NCBI GenBank assembly: GCA_017307315.1
Contig: JAFKFF010000269.1
Span: forward strand, 1-5,710
DNA length: 5,710 nt
Origin: Alphaproteobacteria bacterium
Lineage (GTDB): Bacteria > Pseudomonadota > Alphaproteobacteria > Micropepsales > Micropepsaceae
Direction: 5' to 3'
Part shown: piece after piece, positions 1-4,908 of the stretch
How the letters are laid out: every line of letters begins with the position of its first letter
How positions within the stretch are numbered: position 1 is the stretch's first letter
Made by a program: the position numbers and the translations under genes
Notes under the pieces: model-generated
What the model was told of the DNA's origin: nothing
Databases searched by the model: none
Seen by the model: the letters and a program-made list of their open reading frames with translations, nothing else

Positions 1-45
1 CTGGACCATTTCGCTCGTGCATTCGCACGACCGATCCTCACTCAT
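1..45 (-). CDS. Unidentified gene start overlapping the pheS stop (partial, cut by window edge)
   Basis: An ATG at 45-43 overlaps the pheS stop codon (TGA at 44-42) in an ATGA arrangement typical of translational coupling. A GGAGGG Shine-Dalgarno-like sequence lies 8 bases upstream, inside the last codons of pheS. The reading frame stays open to the window edge and gives 15 codons, [16 protein letters not shown] do not recognise it. The expected downstream partner, pheT, normally starts with a sequence like MKFTLSWL, and this does not match. It may therefore be a small gene inserted between pheS and pheT, or an unrelated gene. An alternative ATG at 22-20 in another frame (MHERNGP) has no good ribosome binding site. 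The Cys-Glu-Cys near the start could be metal binding, but 15 residues are too few to assign anything. Confidence 0.45.
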   Translation of the reverse strand, partial: MSEDRSCECTSEMVQ

Positions 46-1121
46 TTCGACAACCCTCCATCAAGGGGTGGAATATCCAGCGCGGCAAAAACGTAGTCAC
101 GCAGCCAGCGCAGATCGGATTCGAAGAAGCTGCGAATATCGGGAATGCCGTATTTCAGCATCGCCATGCGGTCCAGGCCGAAGCCGAAGGCGAAACCTTG
201 ATACTTCTCCGGGTCGATGCCGCAATTGGCCAGCACGCGTGGATGCACCAAGCCCGATCCGCCCAGCTCCAGCCAGTCATTGCCATGGCCGAACGTGATC
301 TTGCCCGGCACGGAGCGGTCGCAGCGCATGTCCCATTCCAGGCTGGGCTCCGTGAAGGGGAAGAAACTCGGCCGTGCGCGCAGTTCGATCTCGTCGATTT
401 CGAAGAACGCCTTGCAGAATTCCTCCACCGTCCATTTCAGATGGCCGAGGTGAATGCCTTCATCCACCACCAGGGCTTCCACTTGATGAAACATGGGCGA
501 GTGGGTGGCGTCGGAATCGACGCGATAGGTGCGGCCCGGCGAAATGATGCGGATCGGCGGCTTCTGGTTCAGCATGGTCCGCACCTGGACCGGCGAGGTG
601 TGGGTGCGCAGCACGTGGCTGGTGCCGTCCGGCTGCGGCGCGACATAGAAAGTGTCCTGCATCTGGCGCGCGGGATGGTCGGGCGGAATGTTCAGCTTGG
701 TGAAATTGTAATCGTCATATTCGACGTCCGGGCCCTCGGCGACGGCAAAGCCCATATCCGCAAAGATGGCGGTGATTTCTTCCAGAACTTGCGAGATCGG
801 ATGGACGCTGCCCTGGTTCTCGGGGCGCGGGGCCAAGCTGACATCGACGGTTTCGGTCTTGAGCCGTGCGTCCAGCGCCGCATCGGCCAGCTCGCCTTTG
901 CGCGCGGCGATGGCGTTGGTGACGCAATCGCGCAGACCGTTCAGCAGCGGGCCCTGAACCTTGCGCTCGTCCGGGCTCATCGCGCCCAACGTCTTCAGCA
1001 ATTCGCTGATCGAGCCCTTTTTGCCGAGGGCGGCAACGCGGATCGCTTCCAGCGCGGCTTCATCGCCGGCCGCCAGAATCTGCGCCAGCAGATCGGATTG
1101 AAGAGACGCTGTGTCGGCCAT
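42..1121 (-). CDS. pheS: Phenylalanine--tRNA ligase alpha subunit
   Basis: Catalytic alpha subunit of the cytoplasmic alpha2beta2 phenylalanyl-tRNA synthetase, which activates Phe with ATP and charges tRNA-Phe. The 359-residue length is normal for bacterial PheS. Residues 1-90 form the Lys/Glu-rich N-terminal region that makes the tRNA-binding coiled coil in this family. The class II catalytic core follows: motif 1 around [13 protein letters not shown] (104-116), HTSPVQVR (174-181), motif 2 [20 protein letters not shown] (196-215), the substrate-pocket segment [11 protein letters not shown] (255-265), [13 protein letters not shown] (285-297) and motif 3 [18 protein letters not shown] (309-326). 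The ATG at 1121 is preceded by AGGGG at 1137-1133 with an 11-base gap, a little long. It lies 73 bases downstream of rplT and is probably co-transcribed with it. The partner pheT is not visible in the window. The identification is secure. Confidence 0.98.
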   Translation of the reverse strand: MADTASLQSDLLAQILAAGDEAALEAIRVAALGKKGSISELLKTLGAMSPDERKVQGPLLNGLRDCVTNAIAARKGELADAALDARLKTETVDVSLAPRPENQGSVHPISQVLEEITAIFADMGFAVAEGPDVEYDDYNFTKLNIPPDHPARQMQDTFYVAPQPDGTSHVLRTHTSPVQVRTMLNQKPPIRIISPGRTYRVDSDATHSPMFHQVEALVVDEGIHLGHLKWTVEEFCKAFFEIDEIELRARPSFFPFTEPSLEWDMRCDRSVPGKITFGHGNDWLELGGSGLVHPRVLANCGIDPEKYQGFAFGFGLDRMAMLKYGIPDIRSFFESDLRWLRDYVFAALDIPPLDGGLSK

Positions 1122-1147
1122 GATGATTCAAACCCCTGAGAAGAATC

Positions 1148-1174
1148 AGCGGCCCGCCTTCATAGCAGGCCGCT
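1148..1174 (-). promoter_or_regulatory. Hairpin between rplT and pheS (attenuator or processing element?)
   Basis: AGCGGCC at 1148-1154 pairs perfectly with GGCCGCT at 1168-1174, and two further G-C pairs inside the loop can form after one mismatch. Read in the direction of rplT to pheS transcription, the stem is followed by GATTCTTCTC, which is not a proper U-run. A strong intrinsic terminator is therefore unlikely. An attenuator, an RNA processing site or an RNA stabiliser are all possible. The arms share their core with two hairpins upstream of rpmI. Confidence 0.45.
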
Positions 1175-1194
1175 TGCTCCAATGGAGTTTGAAA

Positions 1195-1551
1195 TCAGGC
1201 TTTCGCCGCGGACGCCTGATCCACCAGAGCCTTGAAGGCGGCGGGCTCGTGGATGGCGAGGTCGGAAAGCACCTTGCGGTCGATCTCGATACCGGCGCCG
1301 GCGAGCCCGCTGATAAATCGGCTGTAGGTCACGCCATGCTCGCGGCAGGCCGCGTTAATGCGCTGGATCCAGAGCGCGCGGAAATTGCGCTTGCGCTCCT
1401 TGCGGCCGATATAATTGTGCTGCAGCGACTTATCGACCGCGGCGTTGGCCGTGGTGATGTTGTTCTTGCGGCGGCCACGGAAGCCCTTGGCCTGCTTGAA
1501 GACCTTCTTGCGGCGGGCGTGAGACGGTACTGCGCGGGGAGAACGGGACAT
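1195..1551 (-). CDS. rplT: 50S ribosomal protein L20
   Basis: L20 binds 23S rRNA directly and is needed early in assembly of the large ribosomal subunit. The 118-residue length matches the family. The basic N-terminal extension ([18 protein letters not shown], 11-28) is followed by the conserved core [19 protein letters not shown] (50-68), [11 protein letters not shown] (73-83) and [12 protein letters not shown] (89-100). The ATG at 1551 is fixed by AAGGAG at 1565-1560 with an 8-base gap. That ribosome binding site uses bases of the rpmI stop codon (TAAGGAG), so the two genes are 12 bases apart and probably translationally coupled. In other bacteria L20 represses its own operon by binding the mRNA; whether that happens here is not shown by the sequence. 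Confidence 0.98.
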   Translation of the reverse strand: MSRSPRAVPSHARRKKVFKQAKGFRGRRKNNITTANAAVDKSLQHNYIGRKERKRNFRALWIQRINAACREHGVTYSRFISGLAGAGIEIDRKVLSDLAIHEPAAFKALVDQASAAKA

Positions 1552-1563
1552 GTGCGGATCTCC

Positions 1564-1755
1564 TTACGCGTACGGCATCCAGCGCTTCACGCGCTGAATT
1601 TCGGATTCGGACACGACCTCGTGAAGTTCCTTGCGCGTGCGCTTGGACTTGCTGATCAGGCGGTGGCGCTTATAGGCCTTGCCCGTCTTGAGCTTTCCGG
1701 TCGCGGTGAATTTGAAGCGCTTTTTGGCGCCCGACTTGGTCTTCATCTTGGGCAT
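1564..1755 (-). CDS. rpmI: 50S ribosomal protein L35
   Basis: Small basic protein of the large ribosomal subunit, 63 residues, a normal length for L35. It starts [15 protein letters not shown] and contains the typical [15 protein letters not shown] segment (19-33) and a KSKRTRKEL stretch (36-44). The ATG at 1755 is chosen over an upstream in-frame ATG at 1806, which would add 17 residues foreign to the family. The chosen start has a strong GAGGAG at 1767-1762 with a 6-base gap. It is the first gene of the rpmI-rplT-pheS run. infC, which precedes rpmI in many bacteria, is not present here; an unrelated RHH gene lies upstream instead. Confidence 0.97.
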   Translation of the reverse strand: MPKMKTKSGAKKRFKFTATGKLKTGKAYKRHRLISKSKRTRKELHEVVSESEIQRVKRWMPYA

Positions 1756-1769
1756 TTTGCTCTCCTCTG

Positions 1770-1785
1770 GCGGCCGCAAGGCCGC
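1770..1785 (-). promoter_or_regulatory. Hairpin directly beside the rpmI ribosome binding site
   Basis: The GCGGCC arm (1770-1775) and GGCCGC arm (1780-1785) form a perfect six-pair, all-GC stem around a four-base loop (UUGC in the mRNA). The 3' foot of the stem is one base from the AGAGGAGA ribosome binding tract of rpmI (1768-1761). A stem this close could affect ribosome access, so it is a candidate for translational control of L35 and L20. Its arms equal those of the hairpin at 1822-1840, so alternative pairings between the two are possible. Confidence 0.5.
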
Positions 1786-1821
1786 ATAGCTTTCATGGGT
1801 CGCCACGGCATGCCCCGCCGG

Positions 1822-1840
1822 GCGGCCCGAAAGAGGCCGC
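1822..1840 (-). promoter_or_regulatory. Hairpin in the leader region between the RHH gene and rpmI
   Basis: GCGGCC (1822-1827) pairs with GGCCGC (1835-1840) around a seven-base loop. It lies 36 bases after the stop codon of the RHH gene and 66 bases before the rpmI start. In the minus-strand direction it is followed by CGGCGGGGC rather than a U-run, so it does not look like an efficient intrinsic terminator. It could be part of an rpmI leader or a weak boundary between the two genes. Confidence 0.4.
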
Positions 1841-1869
1841 GTTTAAGAGGAAATGGCCGCGAAAATCAA
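1841..1869 (-). promoter_or_regulatory. Possible weak promoter for rpmI-rplT-pheS
   Basis: Reading the minus strand, TTGATT (1869-1864) and TTAAAC (1846-1841) are separated by 17 bases. They match the -35 consensus at four positions of six and the -10 consensus at only three. A ribosomal protein operon would be expected to have its own promoter here, and the position between the RHH gene and rpmI is suitable. The match is too weak to be decisive. A start site about seven bases downstream would fall inside the hairpin at 1822-1840. Confidence 0.25.
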
Positions 1870-1876
1870 GCCGGGA

Positions 1877-2131
1877 TTATTCGCCGTCACTGCCGTTGCG
1901 GATGTCGCGGGTGGGGCTGGCGGACGATCTGCCGGTGACGCCGAAATCCTGGGATTTGCTGCCCCCTTCGACCAGATCGAAGCCTTCCGCGGCAAGCCCG
2001 CGCTTGAGAAGCTCGCGCACCGCCGCCGCCCGGCTGGGCATCCGCTTGGAGAAGCGCCAATTGTCCAGCGCTTCCAGCTCGCTCTGGGTCAACATGATCT
2101 GCAGGCGTTCGCCCCTTGCCAGATCGTTCAT
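1877..2131 (-). CDS. Ribbon-helix-helix (Arc/CopG-like) small protein, putative DNA-binding regulator
   Basis: An 84-residue protein whose first 50 residues fit the ribbon-helix-helix fold: a short strand RLQIMLT (9-15), a helix from about 16 to 30 (SELEALDNWRFSKR), a turn at MPSR, and a second helix SRAAAVRELLKRGLAAEG (33-50). RHH proteins dimerise through the strand, which then enters the DNA major groove; many repress their own promoter. The tail (52-84) is Gly/Ser/Asp-rich and looks disordered. The ATG at 2131 has GAGG at 2142-2139 with a 7-base gap. A perfect palindrome starts 15 bases upstream of the start and is a candidate operator. No toxin-like gene is adjacent, so an antitoxin role is not supported. 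RHH assignment rests on pattern recognition; targets are unknown. Confidence 0.75.
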   Translation of the reverse strand: MNDLARGERLQIMLTQSELEALDNWRFSKRMPSRAAAVRELLKRGLAAEGFDLVEGGSKSQDFGVTGRSSASPTRDIRNGSDGE

Positions 2132-2145
2132 GAGATCGCCTCGTC

Positions 2146-2162
2146 TTACTCACTCTGAGTAA
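2146..2162. promoter_or_regulatory. Perfect 7-3-7 palindrome upstream of the RHH gene, candidate operator
   Basis: TTACTCA (2146-2152), a CTC spacer and TGAGTAA (2156-2162) form a perfect inverted repeat. It lies 14 bases from the RHH start codon (2131) in the region shared with the divergent kinase gene. The length and symmetry suit a dimeric regulator. Autoregulation by the RHH protein is the simplest guess, but a TetR-type or other regulator could equally use such a site. As RNA in the RHH transcript it could also fold as a 7-pair stem with a 3-base loop. Confidence 0.5.
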
Positions 2163-2171
2163 ATGCAGACG

Positions 2172-2196
2172 GTTCCTTATAGTTCCACTTCTGGAA
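2172..2196. repeat. GTTCC direct repeat and TTCCA/TGGAA inverted repeat in the divergent control region
   Basis: GTTCC occurs at 2172-2176 and again at 2182-2186, ten bases apart, one helical turn. The second copy also forms an inverted repeat, TTCCA (2183-2187) with TGGAA (2192-2196). The cluster is in the AT-rich gap between the divergent RHH and kinase genes and may bind a regulator. On the minus strand the copies read GGAAC, the -35 motif of alphaproteobacterial EcfG promoters, but no CGTT follows at 16-17 bases, so an EcfG promoter is not supported. Confidence 0.3.
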
Positions 2197-2206
2197 AAGA
2201 ATCACC
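2176..2206 (-). promoter_or_regulatory. Possible promoter for the RHH gene
   Basis: On the minus strand TATAAG (2181-2176) resembles a -10 element. A GTGATT lies 18 bases upstream (2205-2200) and matches the -35 consensus only partly. Transcription from here would place the palindrome at 2146-2162 in the first part of the transcript, just downstream of the start site, where a bound repressor could block it. The position is sensible but the match is modest. Confidence 0.25.
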
Positions 2207-2212
2207 CTCTGC

Positions 2213-2247
2213 TAATATAACTCATTGATTTATATAGATAATATACT
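2213..2247 (+). promoter_or_regulatory. AT-rich tract, likely promoter region of the kinase gene run
   Basis: The stretch from about 2213 to 2247 is almost entirely A and T in an otherwise GC-rich window. It contains several -10-like strings (TAATAT at 2213, GATAAT at 2237, TATACT at 2242). None has a convincing -35 element at 16-18 bases, so I mark a region rather than an exact promoter. A start here would leave a 5' untranslated region of about 45-75 bases before the kinase ATG at 2297. Confidence 0.4.
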
Positions 2248-2296
2248 TGCAGGCGCGAGGAAAAGAGCGGAGGCTGGACGGCGAAGGAGGTCTGCC

Positions 2297-2968
2297 ATGG
2301 ACCCGATCAAACACCCCCCCACAGATCTGACGGCCGAAGCCAATCACCGGTTCGCCAACGCCCTCAGCCTGCTCAGCGGCCTGGTCCGGATGCAGGCCAA
2401 GGCGGCCGGCCGCACCACCCGGCCTTTCACCAATGCCGAGGTCCGCCTGATGCTGGACGGGATCGCCGCGCGGATTTCGACCCTGGGCCAGTTGCACCGC
2501 CTTCTGTCACAGGGGCCCGCCGATGGGGCGGTCGCCCTCAAAAGCCACTTGCGCGACATCGGCGGCAATCTGGTCGCCGCTTTTTCCTCCGAGCAGCGGC
2601 CGGTGAGCATCGATTATGCCGGCGGCGACTATCTGGTGCCGGCAAAATATGTGCAGCCCATTACTTTGATCCTCTGCGAAATTCTCACCAATGCGATGAA
2701 ATATTCCCATCCCGCAGGCGTGGCCGTGCGGATCGCGCTCCTGTGCGAAGCCGCGCGTGACGGCACGTTGCAGGTGACGGTGAGCGACGATGGCATCGGC
2801 CTGCCGGAAGGATTCGATACCATAAAAGATGGCGGCCTGGGCTTTCGGATCATTCGCACGCTGACGTCCGAATTGAACGCCGGGCTCGATGTCTTCTCCG
2901 ACAATCTCGGGACGACTTTCCGCCTCAGCGTTCCGCAAGCGCTGGTCGCCAGCGTCCAGACCGCGTAG
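2297..2968 (+). CDS. HisKA_2-type sensor histidine kinase without a sensor domain
   Basis: A soluble 223-residue protein made of only a dimerisation/phosphoacceptor region and an ATP-binding domain. The H-box is NHRFANALSLLSGLVRMQ (16-33) with H17 as the likely phosphorylated residue; the H-R-x-x-N pattern fits HisKA_2 kinases. The HATPase part has an N-box around EILTNAMKYS (128-137), a G1 box DDGIG (164-168), a G2 box GGLGFRII (179-186) and GTTFRLSVP (205-213). These motifs look intact, unlike degenerate ChpT-type phosphotransferases of similar size. There is no PAS, GAF or membrane segment. The ATG at 2297 follows AAGGAGG (2284-2290) by six bases; an upstream TTG in frame at 2225 lies in the AT-rich promoter tract and is less likely. 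HisKA_2 kinases often work in the alphaproteobacterial general stress response. No response regulator is adjacent, so the partner is unknown. Confidence 0.85.
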   Translation: MDPIKHPPTDLTAEANHRFANALSLLSGLVRMQAKAAGRTTRPFTNAEVRLMLDGIAARISTLGQLHRLLSQGPADGAVALKSHLRDIGGNLVAAFSSEQRPVSIDYAGGDYLVPAKYVQPITLILCEILTNAMKYSHPAGVAVRIALLCEAARDGTLQVTVSDDGIGLPEGFDTIKDGGLGFRIIRTLTSELNAGLDVFSDNLGTTFRLSVPQALVASVQTA

Positions 2969-3025
2969 AACCCGCCCGATCCTCGCCACATTCCCCGGCA
3001 ACGATCGTCTCTTGCGGGATCATCC

Positions 3026-3424
3026 ATGCCGAAAGTGACCTTTTTGAAATTTCTCCGTCTTTTGTCGCTCTGGTTGTTCTGGCCGGGCGTCGCCTTGATC
3101 GTGTGGGGCGAACTGACGCCCAATCCGCCACATCTCGATGGCCTTCTGGCCTGGGACAAGGTCGATCATTTCGTCGCGTATTTCGGGCTGGCCGGCATGG
3201 CCACCATGATCGTGGGCATCCGGCCGCGGTTGATCGCAATCCTGTCCGGGATTGTCGCTTTCGGCGGACTGTTGGAGTTGGCGCAATTCCTTGCCGGGCG
3301 CGATGCCGAGTTTCTGGACTTCATCGCCAACAGCCTGGGCGTGATTTCGGGCTTCGCCGCCGGACTGGGGATTTCGCTCCTGCTCGAGGACCCGGCGCTT
3401 GTTGCCCGGCGCGCCGCCCGTTAA
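3026..3424 (+). CDS. VanZ-family small membrane protein
   Basis: A 132-residue integral membrane protein with four predicted hydrophobic segments (about 11-28, 47-64, 68-88 and 99-120). It has the conserved polar pattern of the VanZ-like family: W43-DKVDHF (44-49), LELAQ (83-87), R92, and D98 with N102 before a final helix. VanZ itself contributes to low-level teicoplanin resistance in enterococci. The biochemical role of the short proteobacterial relatives is unknown, so the family name should not be read as glycopeptide resistance. The ATG at 3026 has only a weak upstream GGGA. It follows the kinase by 57 bases and precedes mscL by 33 bases, so it may be co-transcribed with both. Confidence 0.85.
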   Translation: MPKVTFLKFLRLLSLWLFWPGVALIVWGELTPNPPHLDGLLAWDKVDHFVAYFGLAGMATMIVGIRPRLIAILSGIVAFGGLLELAQFLAGRDAEFLDFIANSLGVISGFAAGLGISLLLEDPALVARRAAR

Positions 3425-3457
3425 CCTTTGGCCGGGACTTTTCGGGTGGAGGTTCGG

Positions 3458-3877
3458 TTGTTCGAGGAATTCAAGAAATTCGCCATGCGCGGCAACGTGC
3501 TGGATCTGGCCGTCGGTGTCATCATCGGCGCGTCTTTCACCGGCATCGTGACCTCGCTGGTCAATGACGTGATCATGCCGCCGGTGGGCCTGATGCTGGG
3601 CGGGATGGATTTTTCCAACTTCTTCGTCGTCCTGAAGGGCGATCCCAATGTCGACACCCTCGCCGCGGCCAAAGCCGCCAAGGACGTGACGCTCAATTAC
3701 GGCCTCTTCGTCAACGCCGTGATCAATTTCCTGATCGTCGCCTTCATTCTCTTTCTGATGATCCGCCAGATGAACAAGCTGGTGACCCCGCCGCCCGCGC
3801 CCGAAGCCGCGCCGCCTCCGCCTTCCGAGGAAGTTCTGCTCCTGCGCGAAATCCGCGACAATCTGAAGACACGGTGA
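3458..3877 (+). CDS. mscL: Large-conductance mechanosensitive channel MscL
   Basis: Inner-membrane channel that opens under membrane tension and releases solutes during hypo-osmotic shock; it works as a homopentamer. The 139-residue protein begins [19 protein letters not shown] (2-20), the amphipathic N-helix leading into the pore helix TM1 (about 14-44, [11 protein letters not shown] then [10 protein letters not shown]). A periplasmic loop with [10 protein letters not shown] follows, then TM2 (about 80-104, [19 protein letters not shown]), a Pro/Ala linker (110-122) and the C-terminal helix [14 protein letters not shown] (124-137). I place the start at the TTG at 3458 because GGAGG (3448-3452) lies five bases upstream and the resulting N-terminus fits the family. 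An in-frame TTG at 3428 would add ten residues without a good ribosome binding site. The stop overlaps the next gene by four bases. Confidence 0.96.
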   Translation: MFEEFKKFAMRGNVLDLAVGVIIGASFTGIVTSLVNDVIMPPVGLMLGGMDFSNFFVVLKGDPNVDTLAAAKAAKDVTLNYGLFVNAVINFLIVAFILFLMIRQMNKLVTPPPAPEAAPPPPSEEVLLLREIRDNLKTR

Positions 3878-4410
3878 CGATGACGGCGTGGAAAGGTCTG
3901 GGCCCGGCTTTCGTGCTGCTCATGGCGGCGCCCGCCCTGGCCCAGACCGATCCCGCGAGCGTCGCCGATGGATTTCTCGGCGTCTATGGCAGCTTTCGTC
4001 CCCCGGGCGGGATTCCCGACGCCGCCGGGCGGGCCAGGCTGGCGCCCTATCTGTCGCCGCGGCTGAACAAGATGCTCGCCGATGGCGCGGCGGCGCAGGC
4101 CCGGTTCGCGGCCAAGGTGAAAGGCGCGCCCCCACTGATCGAAGGCGATCTTTTTTCGTCCATGTTTGAAGGCGCCACGAACTGGAAGCTCGGCGCCTGC
4201 ACCGCAAGCGGCGCCGCGGCCAGCTGCCCGGTCGCTTTTTCGCATGTCCAGAAAGGCCATCCGCCGGTGAACTGGACCGATACGCTGTTGCTGGCGATGA
4301 CGCCGCAAGGCTGGCGGATCGACGATATCGGCTATGGCGGCGGGTTCCAGTTCGGCAATACGGGCAAGCTCAGCGACACGCTCAAGCTGGTCTTGAGCCA
4401 GGCGCCCTGA
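3874..4410 (+). CDS. Exported protein of unknown function (possibly DUF3828-like)
   Basis: A 178-residue protein with a signal peptide: a basic W-K start, a hydrophobic stretch [14 protein letters not shown] (10-23) and an AxA-type cleavage site before QTDP (24). The mature part is probably periplasmic. It has [15 protein letters not shown] (56-70), [17 protein letters not shown] (91-107), two cysteines nine residues apart (C109, C118) that could form a disulfide, and a closing [24 protein letters not shown] (133-156), which looks like a strand-rich domain ending in a W-R-I-D-D-I motif. This layout recalls DUF3828 proteins, but I am not certain. The GTG at 3874 overlaps the mscL stop (GTGA) and has GAAG five bases upstream; ATG at 3880 is a good alternative, shortening it by two residues. 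It is tightly coupled to mscL. Confidence 0.8.
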   Translation: MTMTAWKGLGPAFVLLMAAPALAQTDPASVADGFLGVYGSFRPPGGIPDAAGRARLAPYLSPRLNKMLADGAAAQARFAAKVKGAPPLIEGDLFSSMFEGATNWKLGACTASGAAASCPVAFSHVQKGHPPVNWTDTLLLAMTPQGWRIDDIGYGGGFQFGNTGKLSDTLKLVLSQAP

Positions 4411-4450
4411 ATAGCCATCTATCGTCTGCATCCCGACAGAAGGATTCCCA

Positions 4451-4846
4451 ATGGCCAAAATGGAAAAGAGCGACAACGACTGGAAGCGCGACCTGTCCCC
4501 GGAACGCTATCGCGTGCTGCGCCAGCATGGCACCGAACCGGCCGGCACCAGCCCGCTCAATCATGAAAAGCGCAAAGGCGAATTTCTTTGCGCCGGCTGC
4601 GGCGCGGAGCTTTTTCAGTCCGACACGAAATATGAAAGCGGCTCGGGCTGGCCCAGCTTCTATGCCCCGATGCCCGAGGCGGTGGAAACTTCGACCGATT
4701 CAAGCCACGGCATGGTGCGCACCGAAGTCCATTGCGCCCGTTGCGGCGGCCATCTGGGCCATGTCTTTCCCGACGGCCCGCGTCCCACCGGCGAAAGATT
4801 CTGCATCAACGGCGCTGCATTGGATTTCAAGCCGAACCAGGACTGA
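4451..4846 (+). CDS. msrB: Peptide-methionine (R)-S-oxide reductase MsrB, 1-Cys type
   Basis: Reduces the R form of methionine sulfoxide in proteins back to methionine, repairing oxidative damage. The 131-residue protein covers one complete SelR domain. Two CxxC pairs, C47/C50 and C95/C98, bind structural zinc. SGSGWPSF (63-70) and HLGHVFPDG (101-109) are family signatures, and RFCIN (116-120) carries the catalytic cysteine C118. These are the only five cysteines. The resolving Cys found in the SGCGWPSF motif of E. coli MsrB is Ser (S65) here, so this is a one-cysteine type, probably reduced directly by thioredoxin or another thiol. No signal peptide is present, so it is cytoplasmic. The ATG at 4451 has AAGGA (4440-4444) six bases upstream. 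It is 40 bases after the exported-protein gene and is the last gene of the run. Confidence 0.97.
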   Translation: MAKMEKSDNDWKRDLSPERYRVLRQHGTEPAGTSPLNHEKRKGEFLCAGCGAELFQSDTKYESGSGWPSFYAPMPEAVETSTDSSHGMVRTEVHCARCGGHLGHVFPDGPRPTGERFCINGAALDFKPNQD

Positions 4847-4859
4847 AGTTCAGTCAAAA

Positions 4860-4895
4860 AAAGACTGCGGTCCCCGACGGGACCGCGGCGTCTTT
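4860..4895. terminator. Bidirectional intrinsic terminator between convergent genes
   Basis: GCGGTCCC (4867-4874) pairs with GGGACCGC (4879-4886) around a CGAC loop. AAAGAC (4860-4865) with GTCTTT (4890-4895) can extend the stem past a small internal loop. On the minus strand the 8-pair stem is followed by AG, then TCTTTTTTT, a strong U-run that would end the histone-like gene. On the plus strand the tail is GGCGTCTTTC, weaker, ending msrB. The position 14 bases after the msrB stop and 13 bases after the histone-like stop fits exactly. Confidence 0.88.
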
Positions 4896-4908
4896 CACAA
4901 ATCCGTCG

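Noticed and set aside
198..1139. Long plus-strand open frame (313 codons) opposite pheS
   Set aside because: It lies wholly antisense to a secure pheS. Its His/Arg/Gly-rich translation has no recognisable domain and is what GC-rich codon bias yields on the reverse strand.
1146..1163. Five-codon mini-ORF (MKAGR) in the rplT-pheS gap as a Phe attenuation leader peptide
   Set aside because: It encodes no phenylalanine, has no clear ribosome binding site and lies within the hairpin. The following sequence lacks a U-run, so classical attenuation is not supported.
1177..1187. Short palindrome CTCCA-A-TGGAG just after rplT
   Set aside because: Five-base arms with a one-base centre cannot fold as a hairpin and are easily found by chance; no regulator is implicated.
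1111..1938. Plus-strand open frame of 275 codons opposite rplT, rpmI and the RHH gene
   Set aside because: It spans three minus-strand genes and their gaps, has no ribosome binding site of note, and its translation is Ala/Gly/Arg-rich without domain features.
1877..2131. RHH gene as antitoxin of a toxin-antitoxin pair
   Set aside because: The neighbours are ribosomal protein L35 and a divergent histidine kinase; no RelE/ParE- or PIN-like gene is adjacent.
2161..2205. EcfG-type (general stress response) promoter from the GGAAC motifs on the minus strand
   Set aside because: The required CGTT at 16-17 bases downstream of either GGAAC is missing.
3697..4476. Minus-strand open frame of 259 codons opposite mscL and the exported-protein gene
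   Set aside because: Both genes on the plus strand are well supported by signal peptide, family motifs and ribosome binding sites. The antisense frame has none of these.
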